A stretch of DNA of 64,000 nt from Agrobacterium tumefaciens. GTDB lineage: Bacteria > Pseudomonadota > Alphaproteobacteria > Rhizobiales > Rhizobiaceae. Where the stretch lies: NCBI RefSeq assembly GCF_005221385.1, contig NZ_CP039904.1:806001-870000 (forward strand). Direction: 5' to 3'. Position 1 is the first letter of the stretch, and every line of letters starts with the position of its first letter. The notes under the pieces are model-generated. The model ran no database searches. It saw nothing but the letters and a program-made list of their open reading frames with translations, and was not told the DNA's origin. The translations under genes were made by a program, and so were the position numbers. Below are positions 8,011 to 17,605 of the stretch, piece after piece.

Positions 8011-9555
8011 TCATGCGGCGTCTCGAAGAGGATCGTCGGGATCGATGCCATAATCCTTCAGTTTCCGATAAAGCGTCGAGCGGCCGATGCCGAGTTTTCT
8101 GGCGACCTGGCTCATCTGCCCGCGATAGAAACGGAGTGCGAAGCGGATGAGCTCTTCTTCGATCTCGGCCAGCTTTCGAATGTTGCCCGCTTCGTCCATG
8201 CTTGAGATCAGGTTTCCGCCCCGATATATGGTGGTGGAAACATCCGTTGCCTCTTCCACAACAGCGTGGCTTTCGGCAAGCGGAGGCGGCGGCGAATAGG
8301 CGGCCAGCTTCAGCGACGACCCGGATGGTGAACGGATGGCATCACCCGTATCGTCCATCGCCGCGAATTCCGGCAGCTGCAGCGCGATCTGCGGAAAATC
8401 GGTATCCGCCAGTTCCTCGCCCTGCGACAGCACGACGGCGCGGAAGACCGCGTTTTCAAGCTGGCGGATGTTGCCGGGCCAATCATAGGCCGTCAGAAGC
8501 GCCAGCGCGCTGGCATCAAGGCCAACGGGATTGGGCAATTTCTGCTCGGCGGAAAAACGCTCGGCAAAAACCCGCGCCAGATGAGGAATGTCTTCCTTAC
8601 GGCGACGCAGCGCCGGAATGGTGATGGGGAAAACGTTGAGACGGTAATAAAGGTCTTCGCGGAAACGACCTTCCTTCACCTCTTCAATCAGGTTCTTGTT
8701 GGTGGCGGAGATCAGCCGCACATTGACCTTCTGCACCCGCGCCGAGCCGACGGTTTCGATTTCACCCTGCTGAACCGCGCGCAACAGCTTCACCTGCACA
8801 TCCAGCGGCAGATCGCCGATTTCATCGAGGAACAGCGTGCCGCCATCGGCTTCCATGAATTTGCCGATGTGTTTTTCCGTCGCACCGGTAAAAGCGCCCT
8901 TCTCGTGGCCGAACAGGATGCTCTCCACCAGATTATGCGGGATGGCACCGCAATTGACGGTGATGAACGGCTTGTTCGCCCTGTCGCCTGCCGACTGGAT
9001 AGCGCGGGCGACCATTTCCTTGCCGACACCGGATTCGCCTTCCAGCACCACGGGAATGCTGGACTGGGCGGCGCGCTGCGCCAGTTCTATGACCCTCAGC
9101 ATTGCCGGGCTGGCGGAAACGATATCGGTAAAATTCACTGCATTGCTCCGTCCACGCCTGCCCGTGCGGGCCTTTGCCTCTCTCCTGTCCAGCTTGAGGG
9201 CATTGGAAATGGCCGCGCCTATCCTTTCCGGCGAGACTGGCTTGACGACGAAATCAAAAGCGCCGGCGCGCATGGCCTGCACGACGGTATCGATGCCACC
9301 CTGGCCGGTCTGAACGATGACGGGAACGTCGGTGCCAAGTTCACCAACGGCTTTCAGAAAAGAAAGACCGTCCATTTCCGGCATCATGAGGTCGAGGACG
9401 ATGACATTGATCTCGCCGCTATATTGCTTGAGCAGCTCCAGCCCCGCCCTGCCGTTTTCGGCAAGCAAGGCCAGATGCCCATAACGTTCCACCGCATTTT
9501 TGAGCAGGCGGCGCTGGACGGGATCATCGTCTATCACGAGAACATGCGCGGTCAT
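8011..9555 (-). CDS. Sigma-54-dependent response regulator (NtrC type)
   Basis: 514 residues in three parts. A receiver domain covers 1-125, with phospho-acceptor Asp55 in [14 protein letters not shown] sigma-54 activator AAA+ domain covers about 145-380, with Walker A GESGVGKE at 173-180, the sigma-54 contact loop GAFTGA at 220-225 and Walker [15 protein letters not shown] Fis-type helix-turn-helix lies at the end ([19 protein letters not shown]). It should activate sigma-54 promoters on phosphorylation. No histidine kinase is adjacent, so it is an orphan here, and its targets are unknown. An insertion of about 60 residues before the DNA-binding domain is variable in the family. Confidence 0.92.
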   Translation of the reverse strand: MTAHVLVIDDDPVQRRLLKNAVERYGHLALLAENGRAGLELLKQYSGEINVIVLDLMMPEMDGLSFLKAVGELGTDVPVIVQTGQGGIDTVVQAMRAGAFDFVVKPVSPERIGAAISNALKLDRREAKARTGRRGRSNAVNFTDIVSASPAMLRVIELAQRAAQSSIPVVLEGESGVGKEMVARAIQSAGDRANKPFITVNCGAIPHNLVESILFGHEKGAFTGATEKHIGKFMEADGGTLFLDEIGDLPLDVQVKLLRAVQQGEIETVGSARVQKVNVRLISATNKNLIEEVKEGRFREDLYYRLNVFPITIPALRRRKEDIPHLARVFAERFSAEQKLPNPVGLDASALALLTAYDWPGNIRQLENAVFRAVVLSQGEELADTDFPQIALQLPEFAAMDDTGDAIRSPSGSSLKLAAYSPPPPLAESHAVVEEATDVSTTIYRGGNLISSMDEAGNIRKLAEIEEELIRFALRFYRGQMSQVARKLGIGRSTLYRKLKDYGIDPDDPLRDAA

Positions 9556-9724
9556 TTTTGGCTCCGGTTTCCGGTTTATGGACCTGCGTCATGCGGTCCC
9601 TTGTGCCGCACTCTGGCACGGGAGACTTGAACATCCAGTTTTGAGATTTGCTTGCATTTTATCCATTGCTGCGGGAAACAAAGGACCCATATGCTTCGCA
9701 AGCATAATCAGAAGGACGCGTTCG

Positions 9725-11575
9725 ATGACCCTCAATCGCCTCACCCCGCAGCCCGCATTCTCCCTTGCCGAAGCCTCCGGTCCCGTGCTCGGTGACCTGC
9801 CCGGCTGGAAGCTCTCGGATCTCTACCCGTCGAGCGATTCACCGGAATATAAGGGCGATATCGAGAAAGCGGCGGCAATGGCGACCGCTTTCGAGGATAA
9901 GTGGAAGGGCAAGCTTGAGGCAGCCGCAGAGGCCGCTGGCGAAAAAGGCATCGGCGCGGCGCTGAAGGAATATGAGGCGCTGGACGATCTTATCGGCCGT
10001 ATCGGTTCCTTTGCCGGACTGACCTATTTTTCCGATACATCCAACCCGGCAAACGGCAAGCTATATGGGGATGCCCAGGCGAAGCTGACGGATATTTCCG
10101 CACATCTCCTGTTCTTCACGCTTGAACTCAACCGCATCGATGATGCGACGATGGACGCCTGCATGGCGAATGACGCCGCTGCGGGCCACTACCGGCCATG
10201 GCTGGTGGATTTGCGCAAGGACAAGCCGCACCAGCTAGACGACCAGCTGGAGCAGCTGTTCCTCGAAAAATCGATGACCAGTGCGGCGGCCTTCAATCGC
10301 CTGTTCGACGAAACGATGGCCGATCTACGTTTCGACATTGACGGCGCGAGCCTTCCCCTGGAAGTGACGCTCAACATGCTGCAGGAGCCGGAGCCTGAAA
10401 CCCGCAGGAAGGCGGCACAGGCGCTGAGCGCCACCTTCAAGGACAATCTGCGCGTTTTCACCCTCATCACCAACACGCTCGCCAAGGACAAGGATATTTC
10501 CGACCGCTGGCGCAAGTTCGAGGATATTGCCGATAGCCGCCATTTGGCCAACCGCGTCGAGCGCGAAGTGGTCGATGCATTGGCCGCCGCCGTAAAGAAA
10601 GCCTATCCGCGTCTTTCGCATCGATATTATGCCATGAAGGCGAAGTGGCTCGGCATGGAGCAGATGAATTACTGGGACCGCAACGCGCCGCTTCCCGATA
10701 CCTCGAACACGATCATTCCATGGGATGAAGCGAAGAACACCGTCCTTTCCGCATACGGAAACTTCGCACCTGAGATGGCCGATATCGCCCGCCGTTTCTT
10801 TGACGAGGAATGGATCGACGCCCCCGCCCGTCCGGGTAAGGCGCCGGGCGCATTCGCGCATCCGACCGTGCCTTCGGCCCACCCTTACGTGCTCGTCAAT
10901 TATCTCGGCAAACCGCGCGACGTGATGACCCTCGCCCATGAGCTTGGTCATGGCGTGCATCAAGTGCTGGCCGGTCAGCAGGGCGCCCTGATGTGCGCCA
11001 CGCCGCTGACGCTTGCCGAAACCGCTTCCGTCTTCGGTGAAATGTTGACCTTCCGCAAGCTGCTCGACGACACGAAGGATGTGAGGGAGCGCAAGGCCAT
11101 GCTCGCCCGCAAGGTCGAGGACATGATCAACACGGTCGTGCGCCAGATCGCCTTTTACGAATTCGAGCGCAAGCTGCACACCGCCCGCAAGCAGGGGGAA
11201 CTGACCTCCGAACAGATCGGCGAATTGTGGCTTTCCGTGCAGGCTGAAAGCCTCGGCCCGGCAATCCGCATTTCCGAAGGCTACGAGACATGGTGGACAT
11301 ACATCCCCCATTTCATCCATTCGCCCTTCTACGTGTATGCCTATGCCTTCGGCGATTGCCTGGTAAACTCGCTCTATGCGGTTTACCAGAAGGCCGAGAC
11401 GGGCTTTCAGGAGAAATATTTCGAACTTCTGAAGGCAGGCGGCACCAAGCACCATTCGGAGCTTCTCAAACCCTTCGGCCTCGATGCGACCGATCCTTCC
11501 TTCTGGGACAAGGGGCTTTCGATGATCGAGGGATTGATCGACGAGCTGGAAGCGCTGGACAATAAACAGGCTTAA
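9725..11575 (+). CDS. pepF: M3 family oligoendopeptidase F
   Basis: 616-residue cytoplasmic zinc metallopeptidase that degrades short peptides. The catalytic HELGH motif is at residues 405-409 (TLAHELGHGVHQ), with the downstream Glu in LTLAETASVFGEM. The C-terminus has the family segment YVYAYAFGDCLVNSLYAVY. The ATG at 9725 gives the family start MTLNRLTPQ. The open frame extends 75 codons upstream across the divergent regulator, but that part is not credible. The gene faces away from the NtrC-type regulator across a 169-bp intergenic region. Confidence 0.93.
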   Translation: MTLNRLTPQPAFSLAEASGPVLGDLPGWKLSDLYPSSDSPEYKGDIEKAAAMATAFEDKWKGKLEAAAEAAGEKGIGAALKEYEALDDLIGRIGSFAGLTYFSDTSNPANGKLYGDAQAKLTDISAHLLFFTLELNRIDDATMDACMANDAAAGHYRPWLVDLRKDKPHQLDDQLEQLFLEKSMTSAAAFNRLFDETMADLRFDIDGASLPLEVTLNMLQEPEPETRRKAAQALSATFKDNLRVFTLITNTLAKDKDISDRWRKFEDIADSRHLANRVEREVVDALAAAVKKAYPRLSHRYYAMKAKWLGMEQMNYWDRNAPLPDTSNTIIPWDEAKNTVLSAYGNFAPEMADIARRFFDEEWIDAPARPGKAPGAFAHPTVPSAHPYVLVNYLGKPRDVMTLAHELGHGVHQVLAGQQGALMCATPLTLAETASVFGEMLTFRKLLDDTKDVRERKAMLARKVEDMINTVVRQIAFYEFERKLHTARKQGELTSEQIGELWLSVQAESLGPAIRISEGYETWWTYIPHFIHSPFYVYAYAFGDCLVNSLYAVYQKAETGFQEKYFELLKAGGTKHHSELLKPFGLDATDPSFWDKGLSMIEGLIDELEALDNKQA

Positions 11576-11674
11576 CCTCGTCAGCCGGCAGGGCTATCCT
11601 ATTTCGGACAAGCTTTGCCGGTTGATAGTGCCGGCGCAGAAACCGACCATGATGACAGGCGACGAGCACAGGCA

Positions 11675-12310
11675 ATGAAACGCAAACCTGCCGATCTGAC
11701 CTTGAGGGAAACCCTGCGCTGGGAGCCGCAAACCGGCTTTCAGCGCATCGACCAGCATATGCGCCGGCTGCTGCGTTCGGCCGATGCGCTCGGTTTCCGC
11801 GCCCCGGCCAACGCCGTTCAGGCGCTGGAAAAGACGGTGGGCGGCGAAAAACCGCTCTGCGTCAGGCTGGTTATGAACTACAAGGGCGAACTCGATATCG
11901 AGGCGGCCGATTTCAATCCCGTACAAACAAATGCGGTCTGGCGCGTTCGTATCGCGACAAAAACCACGCTCGATTCCACGGATACCTTCTATCGCCACAA
12001 GTCGTCGCGCCGCGAGCCCTATGATGCCGCCCGCGCCGAGTTTTCAGCCGAGGAAGCGGATGAGGTTCTTCTGCTCAATGAACGCGGCGAATTGTGCGAG
12101 GGATCATCGACCAGCATTTTCGTCGAAATGCCGGATGGGCAACTGCTGACGCCGCCGCTCGACAGCGGCATCCTGCCGGGCGTGCTGCGCGCCGACCTGA
12201 TCCGCGAACGCAAGGCGCGCGGACAGGCGCTGAAACCGCAGGACGTCACGGGGCGGCGGCTGTTCGTCGGCAATTCGCTGCATGGGCTGATTGCGGCTGA
12301 GTTGATTTAA
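11675..12310 (+). CDS. Class IV aminotransferase / aminodeoxychorismate lyase-like protein
   Basis: 211 residues of the PLP-dependent fold IV family, which includes PabC, branched-chain aminotransferases and D-amino acid aminotransferase. The probable Schiff-base lysine is in FYRHKSSRREPYD. The conserved LLNERGELCEGSSTSIFVE and the phosphate-binding ILPGVLRADLI are also present. It is shorter than full-length PabC (about 270) because the N-terminal segment is reduced. A 4-amino-4-deoxychorismate lyase role in folate synthesis is plausible but not proven by context. Start chosen at 11675; an upstream start at 11615 is possible. The stop overlaps the convergent cyclase gene by 4 bases. Confidence 0.8.
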   Translation: MKRKPADLTLRETLRWEPQTGFQRIDQHMRRLLRSADALGFRAPANAVQALEKTVGGEKPLCVRLVMNYKGELDIEAADFNPVQTNAVWRVRIATKTTLDSTDTFYRHKSSRREPYDAARAEFSAEEADEVLLLNERGELCEGSSTSIFVEMPDGQLLTPPLDSGILPGVLRADLIRERKARGQALKPQDVTGRRLFVGNSLHGLIAAELI

Positions 12311-13215
12311 ACAGTCACCGCCAGAAGCCGGTCGCGGCCTTTTTCCTTGGCCGCATAAAGAGCCTGATCGGCACGCATAAAAACATCATCGGCGCTTTCC
12401 GCCATCCGATAGGTCGTCATGCCGGCCGAGCAGCTGTAAGAAAAATCGGGAAACTCGGCCAGAGGTCTTGAAAGCCGCACCCTCTGCAGCAGCCGCTCGA
12501 CGATTTCCCGGCCCTCCGCCACGGTGCTGCGCGGCAGGACGAGCATGAATTCTTCACCGCCGATCCTGCCGAAAAAATCCACCCGCCGGATGACGGAATG
12601 GGCGATGCCGACAAAATCGCGCAGCACCGCATCACCACATTTATGGCCGAAACGATCATTGATCTGCTTGAAAAAATCGATGTCGAGCGTGCAGAGGCAA
12701 AAGGGTGCTTCAAGCCCCTTGCCAACCCGTTCCACCTGTAGTGCCAGCTTGGCGAAAACGAAACGGCGGTTCGCCGTTCCCGTCAACTCATCCGTCTGCG
12801 AGGCGCGCACAGCCAGGTCCCGGTCCTGCCGCAGCGCCCGGTAACCCTGGCGTAATTCCGTCACGTCACTGGCAATGCACAGCATCCAGCCATCCTGCTG
12901 CACCGTTTCCGTCATCCAGAACCAGCGGCCGTCATACATGTCCATCTCGAAGGCGCGGTAGGGCAGCTTGCCGCGCCGGGACTGGGCCGACAGGAGCCAG
13001 CCTTCGAAATCCCTATGTCGAACGACAACACCGGTTTGCAGGCGATGGTTCATCCGCATGATATCCGCCCAGGTCGGAAATTCTTCCGGGGTAATTTGAA
13101 AGCTTTCCTGAAATGACGGGTTGGCATGCCGCAGCCGGTCTTCGGAATCATAAAGGGCAATCAGAACGGGGGTGGCACCTTGAAGCGCAGCGACACGCTC
13201 GATGAAACTGTCCAA
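12307..13215 (-). CDS. PAS-GGDEF diguanylate cyclase
   Basis: 302 residues, soluble. An N-terminal PAS-like domain covers about 10-125. A GGDEF domain covers about 140-300 and carries the active motif GGEEF at 219-223, so it should make cyclic di-GMP from GTP. An RxxD inhibitory site (RRVD, 210-213) lies exactly five residues upstream, so product feedback is expected. DIDFFKQINDRFGHKCGD matches the metal/nucleotide region. No EAL domain is present. The ligand of the PAS domain is unknown. It converges on the class IV aminotransferase gene with a 4-base overlap. Confidence 0.93.
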   Translation of the reverse strand: MDSFIERVAALQGATPVLIALYDSEDRLRHANPSFQESFQITPEEFPTWADIMRMNHRLQTGVVVRHRDFEGWLLSAQSRRGKLPYRAFEMDMYDGRWFWMTETVQQDGWMLCIASDVTELRQGYRALRQDRDLAVRASQTDELTGTANRRFVFAKLALQVERVGKGLEAPFCLCTLDIDFFKQINDRFGHKCGDAVLRDFVGIAHSVIRRVDFFGRIGGEEFMLVLPRSTVAEGREIVERLLQRVRLSRPLAEFPDFSYSCSAGMTTYRMAESADDVFMRADQALYAAKEKGRDRLLAVTV

Positions 13216-13458
13216 CAGGCAATTCTCCTGTGATGGCGAAACTCCCTTGCCGTCATTGACCAGAGCCCCCCAGCACTTGGTCTCAACACGAAAAGAAGAA
13301 CTTGATTATAAACGCAGTCTCTAAAATGCGAAGGGGCAGAATGTGCCTGCATGTGTGCTTTCACCCCAACCGTCATATGTCCGTCATCCACCTGCCCTTT
13401 ATTGTGGCACGCTTTTGTGATCTAGCTTACTTATTGGCTGAAAAAGGAAAATTGACGA
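13216..13458. other. Divergent promoter region, cyclase gene / hss
   Basis: 243 bp between two divergent starts, moderately A+T-rich. A TGGCACG element at 13405 resembles a sigma-54 -24 box, but the required -12 GC is absent. No other clear site was found. Confidence 0.4.
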
Positions 13459-14904
13459 ATGACGGACGCAAACCATCCGATTTACGGCGATATTGACGGC
13501 CCCATCATCATGATCGGCTTCGGCTCCATCGGGCGCGGTACTCTTCCGTTGATCGAACGTCATTTCAATTTCGACAAGACCCGGCTCGTCGTCATCGATC
13601 CGCGCGAAGATATCGCCGCGTTTCTGGCCGAGAGGAATATTCTCCACATCCGCACGCATCTGACCAAGGAGAATTACAAGGAAGTTCTGAAGCCGCTGCT
13701 CAAGGGCGTTCAGGGCCAGGGCTTCTGCGTCAATCTTTCGGTCGATGCCGCTTCCGTCGATCTGATGCGGCTCTGCCGCAAACACGGCATGCTCTATATC
13801 GACACGGTGGTTGAGCCATGGCCGGGCTTTTATTTCGACGCCGATGCCGACAATGCATCCAGAACCAATTATTCGCTTCGCGAGACCATGCTGAAGGAAA
13901 AGGCACGCAAGCCGGGCGGCACGACGGCCGTTTCCACCTGCGGGGCGAACCCCGGCATGGTGTCGTGGTTCGTGAAGCAGGCGCTGATCAATCTCGCCAA
14001 AGATACCGGCCTTGATATCGAAGAGCCGCAGCCGCATGACCGCGAAGCCTGGGCAAAGCTCATGAAGCAACTCGGCGTCAAGGGCGTGCATGTGGCTGAA
14101 CGCGATACGCAGCGGGCAAAAGATCCCAAGCCCTTCGGCGCTTTCTGGAACACCTGGTCGGTGGAAGGTTTTATCGCCGAGGGTTTTCAGCCCGCCGAAC
14201 TCGGCTGGGGCACCCATGAAAACTGGATGCCGAAAAACGCAAAAAAACAGAAGAAGGGCAGCAAGGCGGCGATCTATCTCGACCAACCCGGCGCCAATAC
14301 ACGAGTGCGGACATGGTGTCCGGGACAGGGTCCGCAATATGGCTTTCTGGTCACCCACAATGAGGCGATCTCGATTTCCGACTATTTCACGGTCCGCAAT
14401 GATGATGGCGACGTGACTTATCGGCCGACCTGTCATTATGCCTATCACCCCTGCAACGACGCCATTCTTTCGCTGCATGAACTTTTCGGCAACGGCGGCA
14501 TCCCGCAGCCGGTGCAGCATGTGCTGGGCGAAGACGAACTGGTCGACGGTGCCGACGAGCTGGGCGTTCTGCTTTATGGCCACGACAAAAATGCCTATTG
14601 GTACGGCTCACGGCTGAGCCTGCAGGAGGCGCGTTCGCTCGCCCCCAACCAGAATGCGACCGGACTGCAGGTCAGTTCAGCGGTGCTGGCCGGAATGGTC
14701 TGGGCCATCGAAAATCCGCAGGTCGGCATCGTCGAGGCGGATGAAATGGATTATCGCCGATGCCTGGAGGTGCAGCGCCCCTATCTAGGCCCGGTCGAAG
14801 GACACTACACGGACTGGACACCGCTTGACGGCCGCCCCGGCCTGTTTCCCGACAATATCGACACCGCCGATCCATGGCAGTTCCGCAATATTCTGGTGCG
14901 GTGA
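13459..14904 (+). CDS. hss: Homospermidine synthase
   Basis: 481 residues, saccharopine-dehydrogenase-like family. It makes sym-homospermidine from two putrescines (or putrescine plus spermidine) with NAD+ as a prosthetic hydride carrier, a typical polyamine route of rhizobia. The dinucleotide-binding motif GFGSIGRG is at residues 20-27, with VVIDPRED marking the end of the second strand. STCGANPGMVSWF, GWGTHENW and TCHYAYHPCNDAI are family-conserved. ATG at 13459. The gene stands alone, divergent from the diguanylate cyclase. Confidence 0.95.
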   Translation: MTDANHPIYGDIDGPIIMIGFGSIGRGTLPLIERHFNFDKTRLVVIDPREDIAAFLAERNILHIRTHLTKENYKEVLKPLLKGVQGQGFCVNLSVDAASVDLMRLCRKHGMLYIDTVVEPWPGFYFDADADNASRTNYSLRETMLKEKARKPGGTTAVSTCGANPGMVSWFVKQALINLAKDTGLDIEEPQPHDREAWAKLMKQLGVKGVHVAERDTQRAKDPKPFGAFWNTWSVEGFIAEGFQPAELGWGTHENWMPKNAKKQKKGSKAAIYLDQPGANTRVRTWCPGQGPQYGFLVTHNEAISISDYFTVRNDDGDVTYRPTCHYAYHPCNDAILSLHELFGNGGIPQPVQHVLGEDELVDGADELGVLLYGHDKNAYWYGSRLSLQEARSLAPNQNATGLQVSSAVLAGMVWAIENPQVGIVEADEMDYRRCLEVQRPYLGPVEGHYTDWTPLDGRPGLFPDNIDTADPWQFRNILVR

Positions 14905-15054
14905 AGAAAGCGGCGTCTCATATTTGTCACATCCATGCTTTCATGCGGCAGATGAGGAACCGGCAGGAGCAAACAACGTTGCCTTGAAATAAGGAACGCT
15001 TCACGGCATGGTCGAAACACAGAAAGTTTCATCGAATCGCAGGAGAACAGGCTC

Positions 15055-15429
15055 ATGAACTTCAAGACAAGCGCTGCTTTGCTTTGTGCCGCCATCGCGG
15101 TGTCTTCATGCGTCGCGCCGGGTCCCTCGCAGCAGACCTCGATGGCGCCTTCGCTTTCCCGCGGCCCGGCCGTGGATGGCCGCTGGATCGACCGCAACGG
15201 CATCGTGTCGACCTTCCAGAACGGCGCCTTCTCCACCCGTTCGACCGACACCAACACGCTTCTGGCCTCCGGCACCTATGTGACGATTTCGCCGACGCTT
15301 TACGAAATCAACATGACATCGCTGGTGCGCAACACGCAATCACGCGTCAACTGCGCCCTCGTCTCGCCTTCACAATTGAACTGCACGACAGACAGCAACA
15401 GCCAGTTCTCGCTGACCCGCCAAGGCTAA
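15055..15429 (+). CDS. omp10: Omp10-like outer-membrane lipoprotein
   Basis: 124 residues. The signal peptide ends in the lipobox VSSC with the lipidated cysteine at about residue 19. The mature part matches the Brucella Omp10 pattern: [13 protein letters not shown], the STRSTDTN segment, [12 protein letters not shown], and the C-terminus [13 protein letters not shown] then FSLTRQ. Omp10 is a minor outer-membrane lipoprotein of Brucella and related Rhizobiales, implicated in envelope integrity; its biochemical role is unknown. It is preceded by an AGGAG ribosome site and followed by a strong terminator, so it is monocistronic. Confidence 0.88.
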   Translation: MNFKTSAALLCAAIAVSSCVAPGPSQQTSMAPSLSRGPAVDGRWIDRNGIVSTFQNGAFSTRSTDTNTLLASGTYVTISPTLYEINMTSLVRNTQSRVNCALVSPSQLNCTTDSNSQFSLTRQG

Positions 15430-15461
15430 TACTTCTAATTTTTCAATGTGATGACCTTTTT

Positions 15462-15492
15462 AAACGCACGCTTCCAGCGTGCGTTTTTGTTT
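15462..15492 (+). terminator. Rho-independent terminator after omp10
   Basis: AAACGCACGC, loop TTCCA, GCGTGCGTTT, then TTGTTTG. A perfect 10-bp stem with a T-rich tail. Confidence 0.88.
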
Positions 15493-15648
15493 GTTGCGCA
15501 CCTGTCATAATTTCGCTTGCGGCAATTGCCGCTAAATGGAAACATCCGGCTTTGAAAGCCTGACATACTTTCAGATTAAAGAATGATCGGAGCACGGGCG
15601 GATGATGATCGGGAAGCCCGGCTTTCGCCTTGAACAGGGGATAGGACC

Positions 15649-17526
15649 ATGAAGAAAATTTTGGGACTGGGCATGCTGAGCGTTTCGGCGATAACGCTTT
15701 CAGCCGGAGCAGCTCTGGCCGATTACGAACTCAACATTCTTCACATCAACGATTTTCACTCCCGTATCGAATCGATCAATAAATTCGACTCGACCTGCTC
15801 GGCGGAAGAGGAAGGCAAAAACGAATGCTTCGGCGGCGCTGCCCGCCTCCTGACCGCAATCAACCAGACCCGTGACGCGCTGAAGGCTGAAGGGAAGAAC
15901 GTTCTGCTGCTCAATGCCGGCGACAACTTCCAAGGATCGCTGTTCTACACCACTTACAAGGGCACGGTGGAAGCGGAAGTGCTGAACGCCATGAAGTTCG
16001 ACGCCATGACCGTCGGCAACCATGAGTTCGACGACAGCGAGGACGGACTTGCCGGCTTCCTCGACAAGGTGCAGTTCCCCGTCGTGACCGCCAATGTGGT
16101 GGCCACCGCCACCTCGAAAATCGGCGACCGCGTCAAGCCCTCCATCGTGCTTGAAGTCGGCGGGCAGAAAATCGGCATCGTCGGTGCTGTCGCCAACGAC
16201 ACGGCTGAACTGGCAACGCCCGGCCCTAACATCACCATCGCCGAAGATGTCGCGAAGATCAGCGAACAGGTGCAGAAGCTGAAGCAGGACGGTGTTAACA
16301 AGATCATCGCGCTCACCCATGTCGGATATCCGCGCGACCTAGAATTCATCGCGAAAATCCCTGACGTCGACGTGGTGGTCGGCGGCCACACGCATACGCT
16401 GCTTTCCAACACCGACCAGAAGGCCGAAGGCCCTTATCCGACCCTCGTTGACAATCCCGGTGGTTACAAGGTTCCGGTCGTTCAGGCCGGGCAATACAGC
16501 AAATATCTCGGCGACCTGAAAGTCGTCTTCGACGACAGCGGCGTGGTCAAGGAAAGCAAGGGCGATCCCATCCTGATCGATTCCTCCTTCAAGCCCGACG
16601 AAGCCACACTCAAGCGTATCGATGAGCTGAAGGCCCCGATCGAGGCACTGAAAACCAAGGTCGTTGGTTCCTCCGAAGGTCCGATCGAGGGCGACCGCAA
16701 GGTTTGCCGCGTCAAGGAATGCTCCATGGGCAATCTGGTAGCGGATGCAACGCTTGCACGCGTCAAGGATCAGGGTGTCACCATTGCTTTCGCCAATAGC
16801 GGCGGGCTGCGCTCCTCCATCGATGCCGGCGATGTTTCCATGGGCGAAGTTCTGACTGTTCTGCCGTTCCAGAACACGGTTGCAACATTCCAGCTGAAGG
16901 GCGAGGATATTCGCGCCGCCCTCGAAAACGGCGTCAGCCAGATCGACGACGGTGCGGGCCGCTTCATGCAGGTTTCCGGCATGAAATATTCATTTGACCG
17001 GTCGAAGCCGGCTGGCAGCCGCGTCATTTCAGTTGACGTGAAGGAAGGCGAGGCCTTCGTGCCGCTCGACCCGGCCAAGACCTATATCGTTGCGGCCAAT
17101 AACTATGTGCGCACCGGTGGCGACGGCTTCAAGGTCTTTGCGACCAAAGCGATCAACGCCTATGACTTCGGCCCCAACCTGGAGGAAGCGGTCGCGGCCT
17201 ATATCAGCGCCAACAGCCCCTACAAGCCCTTTACGGACGGCCGCATCAGCGAAGTGACGCCGGCCGGTTATGTGGCTCCCGCGAAAGAGGCTGCACCGGC
17301 CCCGGCCCCCACAGCGCCTGCGGCAACCGCACCGGCCACCACTGCTCCTGCCGCAGCAGCAGCCACAGCCAGCAAATATGTTGTCGAAAAGGGCGACTCG
17401 CTCTGGAAGATCGCAGCGGAAAAATATGGCAATGGCGCGCTTTGGACCCGAATTGCCAAGGCGAACACGCTGCAGCATCCAAACCATATCGAAATCGGCA
17501 AGGAACTTGAACTTCCGGCTCAATAA
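15649..17526 (+). CDS. Periplasmic 5'-nucleotidase family phosphoesterase with C-terminal LysM domain
   Basis: 625 residues, exported (signal peptide 1-24, cleavage near ALA|D). The N-terminal metallophosphoesterase domain (about 25-310) holds dimetal-binding motifs NDFHSR, NAGDNFQGS, GNHEFDDSEDG and GGHTHTLL. The 5'-nucleotidase C-terminal domain (about 340-520) has SGGLRSSIDAG and NYVRTGGDGF. Together they suggest UshA-like hydrolysis of nucleotides or nucleotide sugars. An Ala/Pro/Thr linker (about 543-575) leads to a LysM domain at 577-625 (YVVEKGDSLWKIAAEKYG), which should bind peptidoglycan. The fusion would tether the enzyme to the cell wall. Confidence 0.9.
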   Translation: MKKILGLGMLSVSAITLSAGAALADYELNILHINDFHSRIESINKFDSTCSAEEEGKNECFGGAARLLTAINQTRDALKAEGKNVLLLNAGDNFQGSLFYTTYKGTVEAEVLNAMKFDAMTVGNHEFDDSEDGLAGFLDKVQFPVVTANVVATATSKIGDRVKPSIVLEVGGQKIGIVGAVANDTAELATPGPNITIAEDVAKISEQVQKLKQDGVNKIIALTHVGYPRDLEFIAKIPDVDVVVGGHTHTLLSNTDQKAEGPYPTLVDNPGGYKVPVVQAGQYSKYLGDLKVVFDDSGVVKESKGDPILIDSSFKPDEATLKRIDELKAPIEALKTKVVGSSEGPIEGDRKVCRVKECSMGNLVADATLARVKDQGVTIAFANSGGLRSSIDAGDVSMGEVLTVLPFQNTVATFQLKGEDIRAALENGVSQIDDGAGRFMQVSGMKYSFDRSKPAGSRVISVDVKEGEAFVPLDPAKTYIVAANNYVRTGGDGFKVFATKAINAYDFGPNLEEAVAAYISANSPYKPFTDGRISEVTPAGYVAPAKEAAPAPAPTAPAATAPATTAPAAAAATASKYVVEKGDSLWKIAAEKYGNGALWTRIAKANTLQHPNHIEIGKELELPAQ

Positions 17527-17564
17527 GCCGGACACCGAAAGACAGGGCAATTTGCCGCAGACCG

Positions 17565-17605
17565 GAAGCCGGCCCTCACCCATGGGGCCGGCTTCTTATT
17601 TTTCC
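17565..17605 (+). terminator. Rho-independent terminator after the 5'-nucleotidase gene
   Basis: GAAGCCGGCCC at 17565-17575 pairs with GGGCCGGCTTC at 17585-17595 and is followed by TTATTTTTCC. A perfect 11-bp stem. Confidence 0.88.

Noticed and set aside
13405..13420. TGGCACG followed at the right distance by TGTGA: a possible sigma-54 promoter for hss
   Set aside because: The invariant GC of the -12 element is TG here, so it should not function.
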